Made by a program: the position numbers and the translations under genes
The notes under the pieces: model-generated
What the model was told of the DNA's origin: nothing
What the model saw: the letters and a program-made list of their open reading frames with translations, nothing else
Database searches by the model: none
NCBI GenBank assembly: GCA_035606695.1
Contig: DATNEW010000041.1
Location: 1 to 64,000 of the forward strand
DNA length: 64,000 nucleotides
Reading direction: 5' to 3'
Origin: Gemmatimonadaceae bacterium
GTDB lineage: Bacteria; Gemmatimonadota; Gemmatimonadetes; Gemmatimonadales; Gemmatimonadaceae
Part shown: positions 8,535 through 17,195 of the stretch, piece after piece
How positions within the stretch are numbered: the stretch's first letter is position 1
Layout: each line of letters starts with the position of its first letter

Positions 8535-8998
8535 GATCTGTCCCCTCCGTCGGTCGCGACGGCCATTGCCAGGTCGAGCACCGCATCCACGTCCAGTACC
8601 GCGATCAGATCCGCGTTGCGTCGTACGACTCCGAGCAGCGTGCGATCCGATGCATCCGCCCCCGGGATCGCGCGCAGCTCGTCCTCGGCAACGGTGATCG
8701 CGTCGTGCACGTCGTCGACTGCCAACCCCACACGCCTCGCCTCGCGCTGAAACAGGAGGAGCGTGCCGCCCTGACCGCTGTCCAAAGTGTCGGCACGCGC
8801 GCGGAGCACCTGAGCCGCGCCGTAGACGGTGATCACCTCGTCGCGCAGCGTCGCGAGTCCCAGCTGGGTGGCCGATGCATCGGGCAGCGGCTGGATTGCC
8901 GGCGCTTCGATGACCTCGTCCACCGCACTGAGGGGCAGGCCGAAGTGCTCGGATCCCACGCGAAAGACGAGAAGGCGCGCGGTGCCGTCACGAAACAT
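8531..8998 (-). CDS. cheW: CheW-like chemosensory coupling protein 2
   Basis: 155 residues from an ATG at 8998; the open frame upstream of it runs antiparallel to cheB and shows no domain. The CheW fold covers nearly the whole protein: RLLVFRVGSEHFGLPLSAVDEVIEAP at the start, a shortened LRDEVITVYGAAQVL where IxxRGxVIPVVDL is usual, and NADLIAVLDVDAVL at the end. The loss of the conserved RG in the middle suggests altered partner binding. It overlaps cheB by 11 bp and the next cheW by 4 bp. Confidence 0.85.
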   Translation of the reverse strand: MFRDGTARLLVFRVGSEHFGLPLSAVDEVIEAPAIQPLPDASATQLGLATLRDEVITVYGAAQVLRARADTLDSGQGGTLLLFQREARRVGLAVDDVHDAITVAEDELRAIPGADASDRTLLGVVRRNADLIAVLDVDAVLDLAMAVATDGGDRS

Positions 8999-10067
8999 GA
9001 CGCACCGCCTCGACCAGTTCGGCGATCTGCCCACCGATGTCGTTGAGCGGCGCCACGCGATCGGCCCCGGCCTGCTGCAGCGCCGCCTGCGGCATGCCGA
9101 AAATGGTGGCCGTTTCGCGGTCCTGCAGCAGCGCGCGGCCGCCGCCGTCGCGAATGACGCGCGTGCCTTCAGCGCCGTCGCGGCCCATGCCGGTGAGCAC
9201 GACCGCAACCGTCGAGGGCCCGAATACCTGCGCCGCCGAGCGAAACAGCTTGTCCGCCGCCGGACGCACGCCCCAGATCGACGGTGTCGAATCGAGCTTG
9301 ATCGCCGGTCCCGCGCCCTCGTCGACGACCGTCATGTGGAATCCACCCGGCGCCACGTACCCCCGCGAATGCACGATCGGCTCACCGTCTTCAGCTTCGC
9401 TGATCGGAAGAGGGCTCATGCCATCGAGCCGGTTCGCGAGACTTCGCGTGAATCCCGCCGGCATGTGCTGCACGATGAGCACCGCGGCGGGAAGGTTGCG
9501 CGGCAAACGCGGCACGATGGCGGCCAGCGCGCGCGGTCCGCCGGTCGATGCGGCGATGACCACGGCGCTCGTCGCGCGCGACGTCGTCACCGACCCGCTC
9601 GTCGTGTCCGGCGCCGCCGTGCGCTGAAGCATGCGCAAGCCGGACGGATTCGCCGCGACGGCGGCGCGAAGCGCGTCGAGCAGACGCTTCGAGATCGACG
9701 CCACGTCGAGGCTGATCGAGCCCGACGGCTTCAATACGAAGTCGACCGCCCCGAGCTCGAGCGACCGCAGGGTCGCTTCCTGGCCGCTGTGTGTCGTGCC
9801 CGCGCTCAGCATCACCACCGGCCGCGGCGTTTCGCTCATGATGTAGCCGAGCGCGGCCAGGCCGTCGAGCTCCGGCATGTCGACGTCGAGCGTCACGACG
9901 TCCGGATCGAGCGCGTGAATCTGCTTCAGAGCATCGAAGCCGTTGCGTGCGGTACCGGCGACGATGAATTCGCCGGAGTCGTCGATGATCTCCGACACCA
10001 TGCGGCGCATGAATGCGCTGTCGTCGACGATGAGCACGCGCGGCTTGCCCGCTCGGCTAGAGGACAC
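8988..10067 (-). CDS. cheB: Chemotaxis receptor methylesterase/response regulator CheB
   Basis: 359 residues, GTG start. The receiver domain (about 10-125) has the acidic pair D15/D16 and phospho-acceptor D61 in VTLDVDMP. The CheB methylesterase domain (about 165-355) carries the catalytic Ser in AASTGGPRAL, His in VQHMPAGFT and Asp in TGMGRDGAEG. It removes methyl groups from receptor glutamates or deamidates glutamines when phosphorylated by CheA, giving adaptation. Its presence implies that methyl-accepting receptors exist elsewhere in the genome. It overlaps cheD by 11 bp. Confidence 0.95.
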   Translation of the reverse strand: MSSSRAGKPRVLIVDDSAFMRRMVSEIIDDSGEFIVAGTARNGFDALKQIHALDPDVVTLDVDMPELDGLAALGYIMSETPRPVVMLSAGTTHSGQEATLRSLELGAVDFVLKPSGSISLDVASISKRLLDALRAAVAANPSGLRMLQRTAAPDTTSGSVTTSRATSAVVIAASTGGPRALAAIVPRLPRNLPAAVLIVQHMPAGFTRSLANRLDGMSPLPISEAEDGEPIVHSRGYVAPGGFHMTVVDEGAGPAIKLDSTPSIWGVRPAADKLFRSAAQVFGPSTVAVVLTGMGRDGAEGTRVIRDGGGRALLQDRETATIFGMPQAALQQAGADRVAPLNDIGGQIAELVEAVRHVS

Positions 10068-10545
10068 GCGATCCTTTCCTCAAGGACCGAACTTCGACAC
10101 GACCGTCACACACATGAAAAAAGACACTCCGGCCATAGTCGCTCCCCGTATCCTCGGCGATAATGGGTACATTGGCGTCCGACAACGCGTCGCGCACGGC
10201 GACGATGTTCCGCTCGCCGATATTGATCCCGCCGGGCGGCAAGAGATTCCCGAACATGCTCGCGCCGCCGACGATCTTGGCGCGCACGCGTTGGAGACTT
10301 GCGCCGAGCCGCCGCATTTCATCGAGCAGCAACGGAATGGCGGTGCGGGGGAACTTGGCCGGGTTCGAGCGATCGCGCGACATCGTCTCGCTCGGCAACA
10401 GCACGTGCGCCATGCCGCCGACGTGGGTCGAGGCATCGTACAGCATGATCGCCACGCATGAGCCCAGGCCGATCGTCGAGATCGTCCCGTCCGCCGTGAC
10501 GGCGTAGTCGGCGACCTTGACCCGGATTTCGCCGTTGCCATTCAT
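10057..10545 (-). CDS. cheD: Receptor glutamine deamidase CheD
   Basis: 162 residues from an ATG at 10545 with AGGA seven bases upstream. CheD family features: VADYAV near the start, TIGLGSCVAIMLYD containing the catalytic Cys, GGMAHVLLP with the catalytic His, and KIVGGASMFG. It deamidates receptor glutamines and is often modulated by CheC, which is also encoded here. The gene lies between cheR and cheB, the usual adaptation block. Confidence 0.95.
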   Translation of the reverse strand: MNGNGEIRVKVADYAVTADGTISTIGLGSCVAIMLYDASTHVGGMAHVLLPSETMSRDRSNPAKFPRTAIPLLLDEMRRLGASLQRVRAKIVGGASMFGNLLPPGGINIGERNIVAVRDALSDANVPIIAEDTGSDYGRSVFFHVCDGRVEVRSLRKGSRVL

Positions 10546-10555
10546 ATGAGTTTCC

Positions 10556-11374
10556 TCATAGCCGGCGGAAGATGCGCTCGCGCGCGTCGACGGGGGCGAA
10601 CTTCGTGCGGGCCGCGCCCAGCAGCGTCTCGACCTTTCCGAGCACGAGAAATCCATCCGGCCTGAGCGCCGCGTGAAACTTGTCGAACAGGCGCTCCTGC
10701 GTGTCGCGATCGAAGTAGATGAGCACGTTGCGGCACACGACCATGTCGAACTGCCCCGACGGCGCGGGGTCGCTCAACAAATCGCGCCGCTCGAACTGCA
10801 CCAGCGGGCGAATGGCCGGCGAGACGGTATGCGGCGCCTCGGGCGAGAAGTAGCGCGAGCGCAAGTCGTCCGGCGTGTCGGCGAAATCGCCCTCCTCGAA
10901 CTGTCCTCGCGCCGCCGCCGCCAGGACCTGCCGGTCGATGTCGGTGCCCACGACCTGCACGCGCGACAATTGCGCGAGCATGCCGTGCGTCGCCGCGTAG
11001 CGATGGAACAGAATCGCGAGTGAATACGGTTCATCGCCCGACGAACAACCGGCGCTCCAGACCCGAATGTGCGACGTCTCGCGATGCCACAGCGCCGGCA
11101 CGACGTTCGCCGCCAACGACGCGTAGACCTCCCAGTTACGGAAGAGCTTCGTGACGTTGATCGTCAACGCGTCGAGCAGGCGATCGTACTCACCCGCGTC
11201 GTCGTCGAGAATACGCGCGTAGTCGGTATACGTATGGACACCCCGCGCGCGCATCCGAACCGCGATGCGGCGCCGCAGACATTTTTCCTTGTAGCTCGCG
11301 CAGCCGAAACCGCGCTCCGACGAAATCTTCCGGGTCAACTCCGTGAAGTCACCCGGGGACTGCTGTTCCACCAT
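10556..11374 (-). CDS. cheR: Receptor methyltransferase CheR
   Basis: 272 residues from an ATG at 11374 whose bases overlap the TGA of the upstream gene. An N-terminal CheR all-alpha domain (about 10-65, GFGCASYKEKCLRRRI) is followed by the SAM-dependent methyltransferase domain: VWSAGCSSGDEPYSLAI is motif I, GTDID motif II, and FDMVVCRNVLIYFD motif IV. It methylates receptor glutamates using SAM. No TPR or pentapeptide-binding extension is present. Confidence 0.95.
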   Translation of the reverse strand: MVEQQSPGDFTELTRKISSERGFGCASYKEKCLRRRIAVRMRARGVHTYTDYARILDDDAGEYDRLLDALTINVTKLFRNWEVYASLAANVVPALWHRETSHIRVWSAGCSSGDEPYSLAILFHRYAATHGMLAQLSRVQVVGTDIDRQVLAAAARGQFEEGDFADTPDDLRSRYFSPEAPHTVSPAIRPLVQFERRDLLSDPAPSGQFDMVVCRNVLIYFDRDTQERLFDKFHAALRPDGFLVLGKVETLLGAARTKFAPVDARERIFRRL

Positions 11375-12993
11375 CAAAACACCTGTCGAACGGATTCCAG
11401 GTTCGTGCGCACGATGGCGTTGTCGGGATCGAGCTCGAGAGCCCGCTCCCAACACCGCAGCGCTTCATCACGTTCCTGTCGGCGTAGCCGGATGTTACCA
11501 AGCTTCAAATAGACGTCGGCGCCCAGCGCGGGATTGGCCTTCGTCGCGCGCGAATACGCCTCGAGCGCGTCGTCGTACCGTCCCGCGCGATAATACAGGT
11601 CGCCGAGATTCTTGTGCGATTGCCCCACCCCGGGGTCTTCCTGAATCCCGTGCTCCGCCGTGGCGCGTGCGGTTTCGTAATCGCCCGCACGCTCCAGGAC
11701 CGCGGCCAGGTTGTTCAGAAGCACCGCCGCGTGCGGATACGCCTGGCCCCCCTCATTCAGTATCGACGCGGCGCGTGAAACGTCGCCGAGCAGTGCGGCG
11801 GTCAGCGACATATAGTGAAACCAGGCCCCGGTGGGCGGCCGCTTCCCGAATAAAGGCCGGGCCGCCGATAATGCCGAGTCCGCTGCGGCCAGGTCGCCGT
11901 CCAGCAGACTGACCACGCCCAGGGACGTCTGCACGCGCGCGTCGGTCGACCCGCCGCGACGGACCGCTTCGTCCAGCGCCACCCGCGCCTCCGCGAAGCG
12001 ATTCTGCTGCTCGTACGCGTATGCGAGATTGTGAAACACGGCCATCTTGGCGCCGGGTTGCGCCGCCGCTTCGGCGAACGCGGCGATCGCGTCCTCCCAT
12101 TTCTGCTGGCGCGCGTGAACGAGCCCGATGAAGAAGCGCGCCGTTCCGTCGCCCGTGCGCAGCTCCAGCACCCGGCGAAACTCGCGGATGGACTCGTCGA
12201 GCATGCCAGTTTTATAAAAGGCGATGCCGAGATTGCGGTGCTCGTCGGCGCGCCCTTCGTTCAGCACCACGGGCACCGCGGTCGTCTTGCCGATGCGGTG
12301 AATGAATCCGGCGTTCACGAGGCCGTACAGCACCTTGCCGACCTCGAACTCGACCAGGCCCGACGCGTCGATGATCGCCTGCACGTCGCGCGTGCCGTCC
12401 ACGAGCTCGAGCACCGCCCGCTGGTCTTCGGTGAGTTCGATCTCGCTCGTCAGCACCTTCGTCCGGTCCGTCTCGAAGACCAGATCGAACGACGGAATCT
12501 TCTTCTCGACGAGACTCCATTCGTCCACGCGCCGCGCGCCCTCGAGCAGCAGCGACTCGGGATTGATCGAGACGACGTGATCGTGCGGATCGGGCAGCAC
12601 GTCCGCCTCGAAATTGAACGTGCCTTGATTCCACGTGAACAGGAAGTACACCGCTTCCTGGATCTGCACTTCGATCGCATCGTGCAGATCCTGTAGGGTG
12701 ATCACGCCCTGCTCCACCAGCAGCTCGCCCAGCCGCTTGTCGCGCCGCTTGTCCTGCAGCGCGACCGCGGCATCGATCTGCGCCTGCGTCACCGAGCCGA
12801 TCTTGATCAGCATGTCGCCCAGGCGGTCGCGCCGATTCACGATCGACGCGTAGCAGATGCGGCCCTTGTCGAAGTAGATGTAGCCGAAGCTGTTTCGATG
12901 CGTGACGCTCAGGCAGCCCGTCTTCTTGCCCATCGACAGGAGCTGCAAGACGTCAGGCAGGCTGGCCTCTTTCAGACTTCCGCGAATGGCCAT
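11374..12993 (-). CDS. DUF4388 (PATAN) domain protein with TPR repeats
   Basis: 539 residues. Residues 1-100 form a DUF4388/PATAN domain (MAIRGSLKEASLPDVLQLL, KTGCLSVTHRNSFGYIYFDKGRI), followed by a second alpha/beta region (about 60-230) with LGELLVEQGVITLQDL and a GARRVDEWSLVEKKIP segment. From about 245 to the end it is a TPR array of roughly eight units. PATAN domains are known from response regulators and adaptors of twitching and phototaxis systems. The ATG overlaps the upstream TAA by one base. A second DUF4388 protein at 17188-18138 shares the same segment order but lacks the TPR array, which suggests duplication within the cluster. Confidence 0.8.
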   Translation of the reverse strand: MAIRGSLKEASLPDVLQLLSMGKKTGCLSVTHRNSFGYIYFDKGRICYASIVNRRDRLGDMLIKIGSVTQAQIDAAVALQDKRRDKRLGELLVEQGVITLQDLHDAIEVQIQEAVYFLFTWNQGTFNFEADVLPDPHDHVVSINPESLLLEGARRVDEWSLVEKKIPSFDLVFETDRTKVLTSEIELTEDQRAVLELVDGTRDVQAIIDASGLVEFEVGKVLYGLVNAGFIHRIGKTTAVPVVLNEGRADEHRNLGIAFYKTGMLDESIREFRRVLELRTGDGTARFFIGLVHARQQKWEDAIAAFAEAAAQPGAKMAVFHNLAYAYEQQNRFAEARVALDEAVRRGGSTDARVQTSLGVVSLLDGDLAAADSALSAARPLFGKRPPTGAWFHYMSLTAALLGDVSRAASILNEGGQAYPHAAVLLNNLAAVLERAGDYETARATAEHGIQEDPGVGQSHKNLGDLYYRAGRYDDALEAYSRATKANPALGADVYLKLGNIRLRRQERDEALRCWERALELDPDNAIVRTNLESVRQVF

Positions 12994-14906
12994 TAGCGGA
13001 ATTCCTCGATGAGACGGGCCGACGCATCGGGCCACTGCCACACGATCTTTTCGCGGTCGAGGAAGAACGTATCCGCCGCGCTCTTGAGCGCCGCCGTGCG
13101 CGAGGCTTCGCTGTCATCCGGCTCGAGCTGCGCGCGAATGAAGCCGATCGTCACGGGCACCGCCGCCACTTCGGCCGACGCGAGAATGCGATTCGCCGTT
13201 CCAATGATCTCGCGCACGCTCGCCACCGGCCGTTCGGCGAGATACGACAGGATCTCCGGCGTCGGATCGACGCCCAGGTCGCGCATGAAGCGAGCATACA
13301 GCCGCTCGCGGAGCGCGCGATCGGGCGACTGCATCTGGACGACGAGGCCGCCCTCGAAGCGCGAACGCAGCCGCTCCTCGAGACCCGACAGCTCACGCGG
13401 CGGTCGATCGCTCGCGATCACCAGTTGCTTCCCGTCCGCGTACAACGCATTGAACACGTGGAAGAGCTCTTCCTGCGTCCGCTCCTTGCCGGCGACGAAT
13501 TGCACGTCGTCGAGCAGCAGCGCCGAGGCCGCGCGATAGCGCGTGCGCCAGCGATCCACCGTGCCTTCCTGGAGCGCGGCGATCAACTCGTCCACGAACA
13601 ATTGCGCCGGCACGCATGCGATGGCGCCGCCCGTCGCTTGCACGAGGCCGTTCCCGATCGCGTTCAACAAGTGCGTCTTGCCCACGCCGCTCGGCCCATG
13701 CACGAAGAGCGGATTGTAGCGGCTGCCCGGCACACCGACGATCGCATCGGCCGCCTTCACCGCGAGCTGATTGCTCAGCCCGACTTCGAAGCCGCCGCGT
13801 GTGAATGCGGCCGATGGCCCCGGAGGCGGCGCCGACGTGCGCTGCGCGCGCTCGAGCAGTTGCTCGGCTTCGCTCAGTCGATCGGGATCGCGAAGGACGT
13901 CGTGCGACGCGAGCGTGGCGTCGATGCGCACGATCTGCTTCTCGAGCTCGCGCAGCTTCGACACTGTCGCCTCGAACTCGCGCAGCAACGTCTCGACGCT
14001 CGGCGGAGGCGCCGGGTCGCTCAGCGCGCGCTCGAGAGGCCCCGTCTTGAACCCTTCGCCGCGCCAGTAGTCGATGCCCTCGCTCAAGCGCGCCTTCCAC
14101 TGCTCGACGTGCTGCGACACCACCGACGCGATGTCCGTGAGGAAAGTCGCGAATTCGCCGCTCAGTCGCGGCGGCGCGCTTCGCGCGCGCTGATCCGCGA
14201 GGTCCCCGAGAATGCTCAGCACCTGTTCGGGCGCGATCTGCTCTCCGCCGAGCGTCTGGAACGCGATCAATCGGTTGAGCGCGCCCTGTAGCTCGCGCAC
14301 GTTCTTGAACTCGATGCGCCCGACCTCTTCGGTCACGCCGGCCTTGAAGCGCACGCCGCGCTCCTCGCACTTCGCCTTGAGAATCGCCATTCGAGTTTCA
14401 TAATCAGGCGTTCCCATGTCCACGATTAATCCGCCCGACAGCCGCGTGAGCAAACGCTCATCGACGTCGGCGATGTCCGTGGGCGGGCGGTCGCTCGTCA
14501 TCACGATCTGACGGCCGTCCGCCTGGAGCGCGTTGAAGATGCGCAGCAGCTCGTTCTGCGTCTCCTTGTGGCCGGTCAGGAACTGCATATCGTCGATCAG
14601 CAGCAGCCCGACCTTGAGATACTTCTCCTTGAAACGCTCGGTGTCGCCCGCCGCGACCGCCGCGTGCAGCTCCTCGACGAAATCGTCGAGCGTCACCAGC
14701 TCGACGACCGCACCACGCTTCGCGACGACGTGGTTGCCGATCGCGCTCATCAAATGCGTCTTGCCAAGCCCCGACGAGCTGTACATGAACAGCGGGTTGT
14801 ACACGGCGCCCGGCGCATCCGCCACGGCGCGCGCCGCCGCGACAGCCAGGCGATTCGCCGAGCCGACGACGAAATTGTCGAAGCGAAGTTTGGAGTCGAT
14901 CTGCAT
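12993..14906 (-). CDS. Tandem DnaA-like AAA+ ATPase lacking the DNA-binding domain
   Basis: 637 residues holding two DnaA/Hda-type AAA+ modules. Module 1 (about 5-235): Walker A SGLGKTH at 45-51, Walker B LLLIDD at 101-106, sensor 1 MTSDRPP, arginine-finger region RLLTRLSGGL, sensor 2 NVRELQGALNRL. Module 2 (about 370-590): Walker A GPSGVGKTH at 404-412, Walker B LLLDDVQF at 463-470, arginine-finger region RLRSRFEGGL, degenerate sensor 2 SVREIIGTANR. A 130-residue helical, partly coiled-coil linker joins them. The DnaA domain IV helix-turn-helix that reads DnaA boxes is absent, so it is not the replication initiator. It sits between the MglA gene and a DUF4388-TPR gene, arguing for a role in assembly or polarity of the chemosensory apparatus; that role is inference. 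Confidence 0.8.
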   Translation of the reverse strand: MQIDSKLRFDNFVVGSANRLAVAAARAVADAPGAVYNPLFMYSSSGLGKTHLMSAIGNHVVAKRGAVVELVTLDDFVEELHAAVAAGDTERFKEKYLKVGLLLIDDMQFLTGHKETQNELLRIFNALQADGRQIVMTSDRPPTDIADVDERLLTRLSGGLIVDMGTPDYETRMAILKAKCEERGVRFKAGVTEEVGRIEFKNVRELQGALNRLIAFQTLGGEQIAPEQVLSILGDLADQRARSAPPRLSGEFATFLTDIASVVSQHVEQWKARLSEGIDYWRGEGFKTGPLERALSDPAPPPSVETLLREFEATVSKLRELEKQIVRIDATLASHDVLRDPDRLSEAEQLLERAQRTSAPPPGPSAAFTRGGFEVGLSNQLAVKAADAIVGVPGSRYNPLFVHGPSGVGKTHLLNAIGNGLVQATGGAIACVPAQLFVDELIAALQEGTVDRWRTRYRAASALLLDDVQFVAGKERTQEELFHVFNALYADGKQLVIASDRPPRELSGLEERLRSRFEGGLVVQMQSPDRALRERLYARFMRDLGVDPTPEILSYLAERPVASVREIIGTANRILASAEVAAVPVTIGFIRAQLEPDDSEASRTAALKSAADTFFLDREKIVWQWPDASARLIEEFR

Positions 14907-14912
14907 GGGCGC

Positions 14913-15515
14913 CTATCTCGTCGCGCCGTTGCCGGCGAGCCGCTTGAGCACCAGCTCCGAGATCGACTTCAGCGTCTCGAACACACCCGGGCCGTGCAGC
15001 GCATCGGCCGAGAACTCGGGCACCCCCCGAAAGTTCAGCGCATCCGACAATTCGTTCGTGCTCAGGATCAGCTCCGGCGGTAAATCCTGCTTGTTGTACT
15101 GAATCACCAGCGGAACACTGCGGGCTTCCACGCCCTGATCGGCGAGGTTCGCATGGAGATCCTGGAAGCTCTCCACGTTCTCGTCGAGCTGGCGCGACTG
15201 GCTGTCGGCCACGAACACCACGCCGTCGGCGCCTTGCAGCACCAACTTTCGCGTCGTTTGATAATAGACCTGTCCAGGCACCGTGTAGAGCTGAAACTTC
15301 GTCGTGAACCCGGAGATCATCCCCAAGTCGAGAGGCAGAAAATCAAAGAAGAGCGTGCGATCCGTCTGCGTCGCCAGCGACACCATCTTGCCTTTGCGGT
15401 CGTCCGGCACCTGGCCGTAGATGTAATGCAGATTCGTCGTCTTCCCGGACCGCCCCGGCCCGTAGTAGACGATCTTGCACGTGATCTCGCGCGTCGCGTA
15501 GTTGACGAGACTCAT
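14913..15515 (-). CDS. mglA: MglA-type small Ras-like GTPase
   Basis: 200 residues from an ATG at 15515 that overlaps the roadblock gene stop (ATGA). P-loop GPGRSGKTTN is near residue 20, the MglA switch sequence TDRTLFFDFLPLDLG follows, then TVPGQVYY where MglA has its unusual Thr instead of the Asp of most Ras proteins, and NKQDLP as guanine motif. MglA sets cell polarity, positioning motility complexes and type IV pili in its GTP form, with MglB as GAP. Roadblock proteins lie directly upstream, as in known mglBA pairs. Here it is embedded in a che cluster. Confidence 0.92.
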   Translation of the reverse strand: MSLVNYATREITCKIVYYGPGRSGKTTNLHYIYGQVPDDRKGKMVSLATQTDRTLFFDFLPLDLGMISGFTTKFQLYTVPGQVYYQTTRKLVLQGADGVVFVADSQSRQLDENVESFQDLHANLADQGVEARSVPLVIQYNKQDLPPELILSTNELSDALNFRGVPEFSADALHGPGVFETLKSISELVLKRLAGNGATR

Positions 15516-16027
15516 GACAGCGGCACCCCGCCGGGCCGCTTCGTGACGCTCGGCTCTTCGCGCCCGAACAGCGCCGCGAGATTGCGATTCAAATCCGCTT
15601 CGAAATCGACCGCGAGCGCGGGCGCGGCCACCGGCTCGCTCGCCGGCGCCGCCGCGGACAACTCGCGCTGCAAGTCGTCGAAGTAAATCCGCACGAGCCC
15701 AAGCGAGCTCGCCGAGTCGAACACCGTCAGACAAACGTACGCGCCGCGTGTCGTTTCGATCGCCGCCATGTAGAGTTGCTTGTCCGGGCCGGCATAGTGA
15801 AGACCGCGAAATGGTTTGCCGTCGACGCGACGTCCGAGCTCGCCCGCCGTCGCGTGCGACGCGGCCGCGAGCGCGCACGCCGTCATCACGTCGACCTCGC
15901 GCGTGAATCCCGCCTGGGCCATGACCTGGCCGGAGGGATGCAGCAACAAGGCGAGACGCGCGCGCGCATCGTCCACGAACCGCCGGAGCGGTGCTTCGAC
16001 CCACGCTTCGACCGCGGCGATGTTCAT
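15512..16027 (-). CDS. Roadblock/LC7-like protein
   Basis: 171 residues. Residues about 8-118 fit a roadblock/LC7 fold (ALLLHPSGQVMAQAGF, DVMTACALAAASHATAGELG, YMAAIETTRGAYVCLTVFD, SSLGLVRIYFDDL). An Ala/Pro-rich linker and a short C-terminal segment follow. Proteins of this type regulate small GTPases, MglB being the MglA GAP. The ATG overlaps the stop of the previous roadblock gene and its own stop overlaps the mglA start, so three proteins are translationally coupled. The extra C-terminal 50 residues are not typical of MglB. Confidence 0.75.
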   Translation of the reverse strand: MNIAAVEAWVEAPLRRFVDDARARLALLLHPSGQVMAQAGFTREVDVMTACALAAASHATAGELGRRVDGKPFRGLHYAGPDKQLYMAAIETTRGAYVCLTVFDSASSLGLVRIYFDDLQRELSAAAPASEPVAAPALAVDFEADLNRNLAALFGREEPSVTKRPGGVPLS

Positions 16028-16374
16028 TCGAGCGTCTCCAGCGCCTTCAGCAATTCCATGCGGATGAGACCGACGTTCGCTGCCGCATCCGCAACGACCA
16101 CGATCACGAGGTCACTACGGCCACCGACGGCGCAGATCCGTCCGCGCTCGGCATCGAGCTGCAGGAACGCAACCGCGCCCAGTCGTGCGGCGCGCGCCGA
16201 CAACCGGGCTTTCCGGTACATGGAGGCCGCCAGGGCGGCGACCCGCTCGCCGTCCTGGCCGAATCGCAGGTTCGAATCGACGACGAGTCCGTCACTCTCG
16301 GAGACGATCAAGCTCGCCCGTACGCCACGCTGCCGCGTCAGAGAATCGAGCATTTCGCTAAAGGGCGTGCTCAC
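16024..16374 (-). CDS. Roadblock/LC7 protein, MglB-like
   Basis: 116 residues from a GTG at 16374 that overlaps the previous TGA (GTGA). The whole protein is a roadblock/LC7 domain: MLDSLTRQRGVRASLIVSES, DGLVVDSN, RVAALAASMYRKAR, ICAVGGRSDLVIVVVADAAANVGLIRMELLKAL. Size and fold match MglB, the GTPase-activating partner of MglA, better than the other two roadblock proteins here. The N-terminus up to position 16374 is preferred because the frame above it is opposite to coding sequence and lacks domain features. Confidence 0.8.
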   Translation of the reverse strand: MSTPFSEMLDSLTRQRGVRASLIVSESDGLVVDSNLRFGQDGERVAALAASMYRKARLSARAARLGAVAFLQLDAERGRICAVGGRSDLVIVVVADAAANVGLIRMELLKALETLE

Positions 16375-17195
16375 TGGCGGTCTCCCCCGTTCCGCTCGAC
16401 GCCGAGCCACACGGCGGCCCGGTCGGCGCAACGTTCGAGGAGCCGGCGAAGCAAGCCCAGCGGGGTCGCGCGACTGGCGGCCACGACCATCAAGCTGTTG
16501 TCGCGTCCGGGCGCCATGGCGACGACGGCTGCCTGGGTCTCGAACGTGATCGCCTTCCAGTCGCCGATGTCGAGGTGCCGCGCCGACCGCAGCACTTCGT
16601 CCGAGATGCCACTCAGCTGCGCACCGACGTCCTGCGCGACGTTGGTCCCTTCGGCGTCGAGATACACACCCGCCATCACGTAGCCGCTCGCATCGAGGAG
16701 CAGCGCCGTCTGTCCCGCGTCGACCAGCAGATCGGCGAAGAGATATTGGGGATCTTCGGCCTGCGCTTCCGACGGCAGCGTCGGAGCGAGCATGCCACCC
16801 GACGAGCGACGCACCGTCGCGAGCGCGTTCGACACATCGCTGCCCGCGCCGCCCGCCGCCGCTTTGCTGAGAAATCGCTCGGCATCCTCGAAGCGGCCCT
16901 GCTGGAAACAGACATAGCCCAGGCCCTTCATCGCGCCGAGATGCGCCGGCTTGATGCGCAGCACCGTTTCCCACTCTTCCATGGCGCGCGCGAAGTCGCG
17001 GCGATCGACCGCGATCCGCGCCACGAGATCGTGCGCATCGGCGTTCATCTGATGCCGATCGAGACCGCGCAGCGCGATCTTGAGCGCCACCTCGAGCTGT
17101 CCCTGCCGGCGCAACGCTTCGCCGAGTTGCAGGAACACCAGACTCGAAGGATCGCGCGCGAGCTCATCGCTCCACCGCCGGACGTCGTCAGCCAT
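16371..17195 (-). CDS. TPR plus roadblock-like fusion protein
   Basis: 274 residues from an ATG at 17195, overlapping the upstream gene by 8 bp. Residues about 1-115 contain three TPR units (LFLQLGEALRRQGQLEVALK-type repeats). Residues about 145-270 look like a roadblock/LC7 domain (LFADLLVDAGQTALLLDASG, YVMAGVY, NSLMVVAASRATPLGLLRRLLERC). It would join a protein-binding scaffold to a GTPase regulator, so it may recruit MglA to a partner. The domain assignment of the second half is by pattern and needs profile confirmation. Confidence 0.7.
   Translation of the reverse strand: MADDVRRWSDELARDPSSLVFLQLGEALRRQGQLEVALKIALRGLDRHQMNADAHDLVARIAVDRRDFARAMEEWETVLRIKPAHLGAMKGLGYVCFQQGRFEDAERFLSKAAAGGAGSDVSNALATVRRSSGGMLAPTLPSEAQAEDPQYLFADLLVDAGQTALLLDASGYVMAGVYLDAEGTNVAQDVGAQLSGISDEVLRSARHLDIGDWKAITFETQAAVVAMAPGRDNSLMVVAASRATPLGLLRRLLERCADRAAVWLGVERNGGDRQ

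Noticed and set aside
12993-14906. Calling the double AAA+ gene dnaA
   Set aside because: The DNA-binding domain IV is missing, two ATPase modules are present, and the neighbours are signalling genes.
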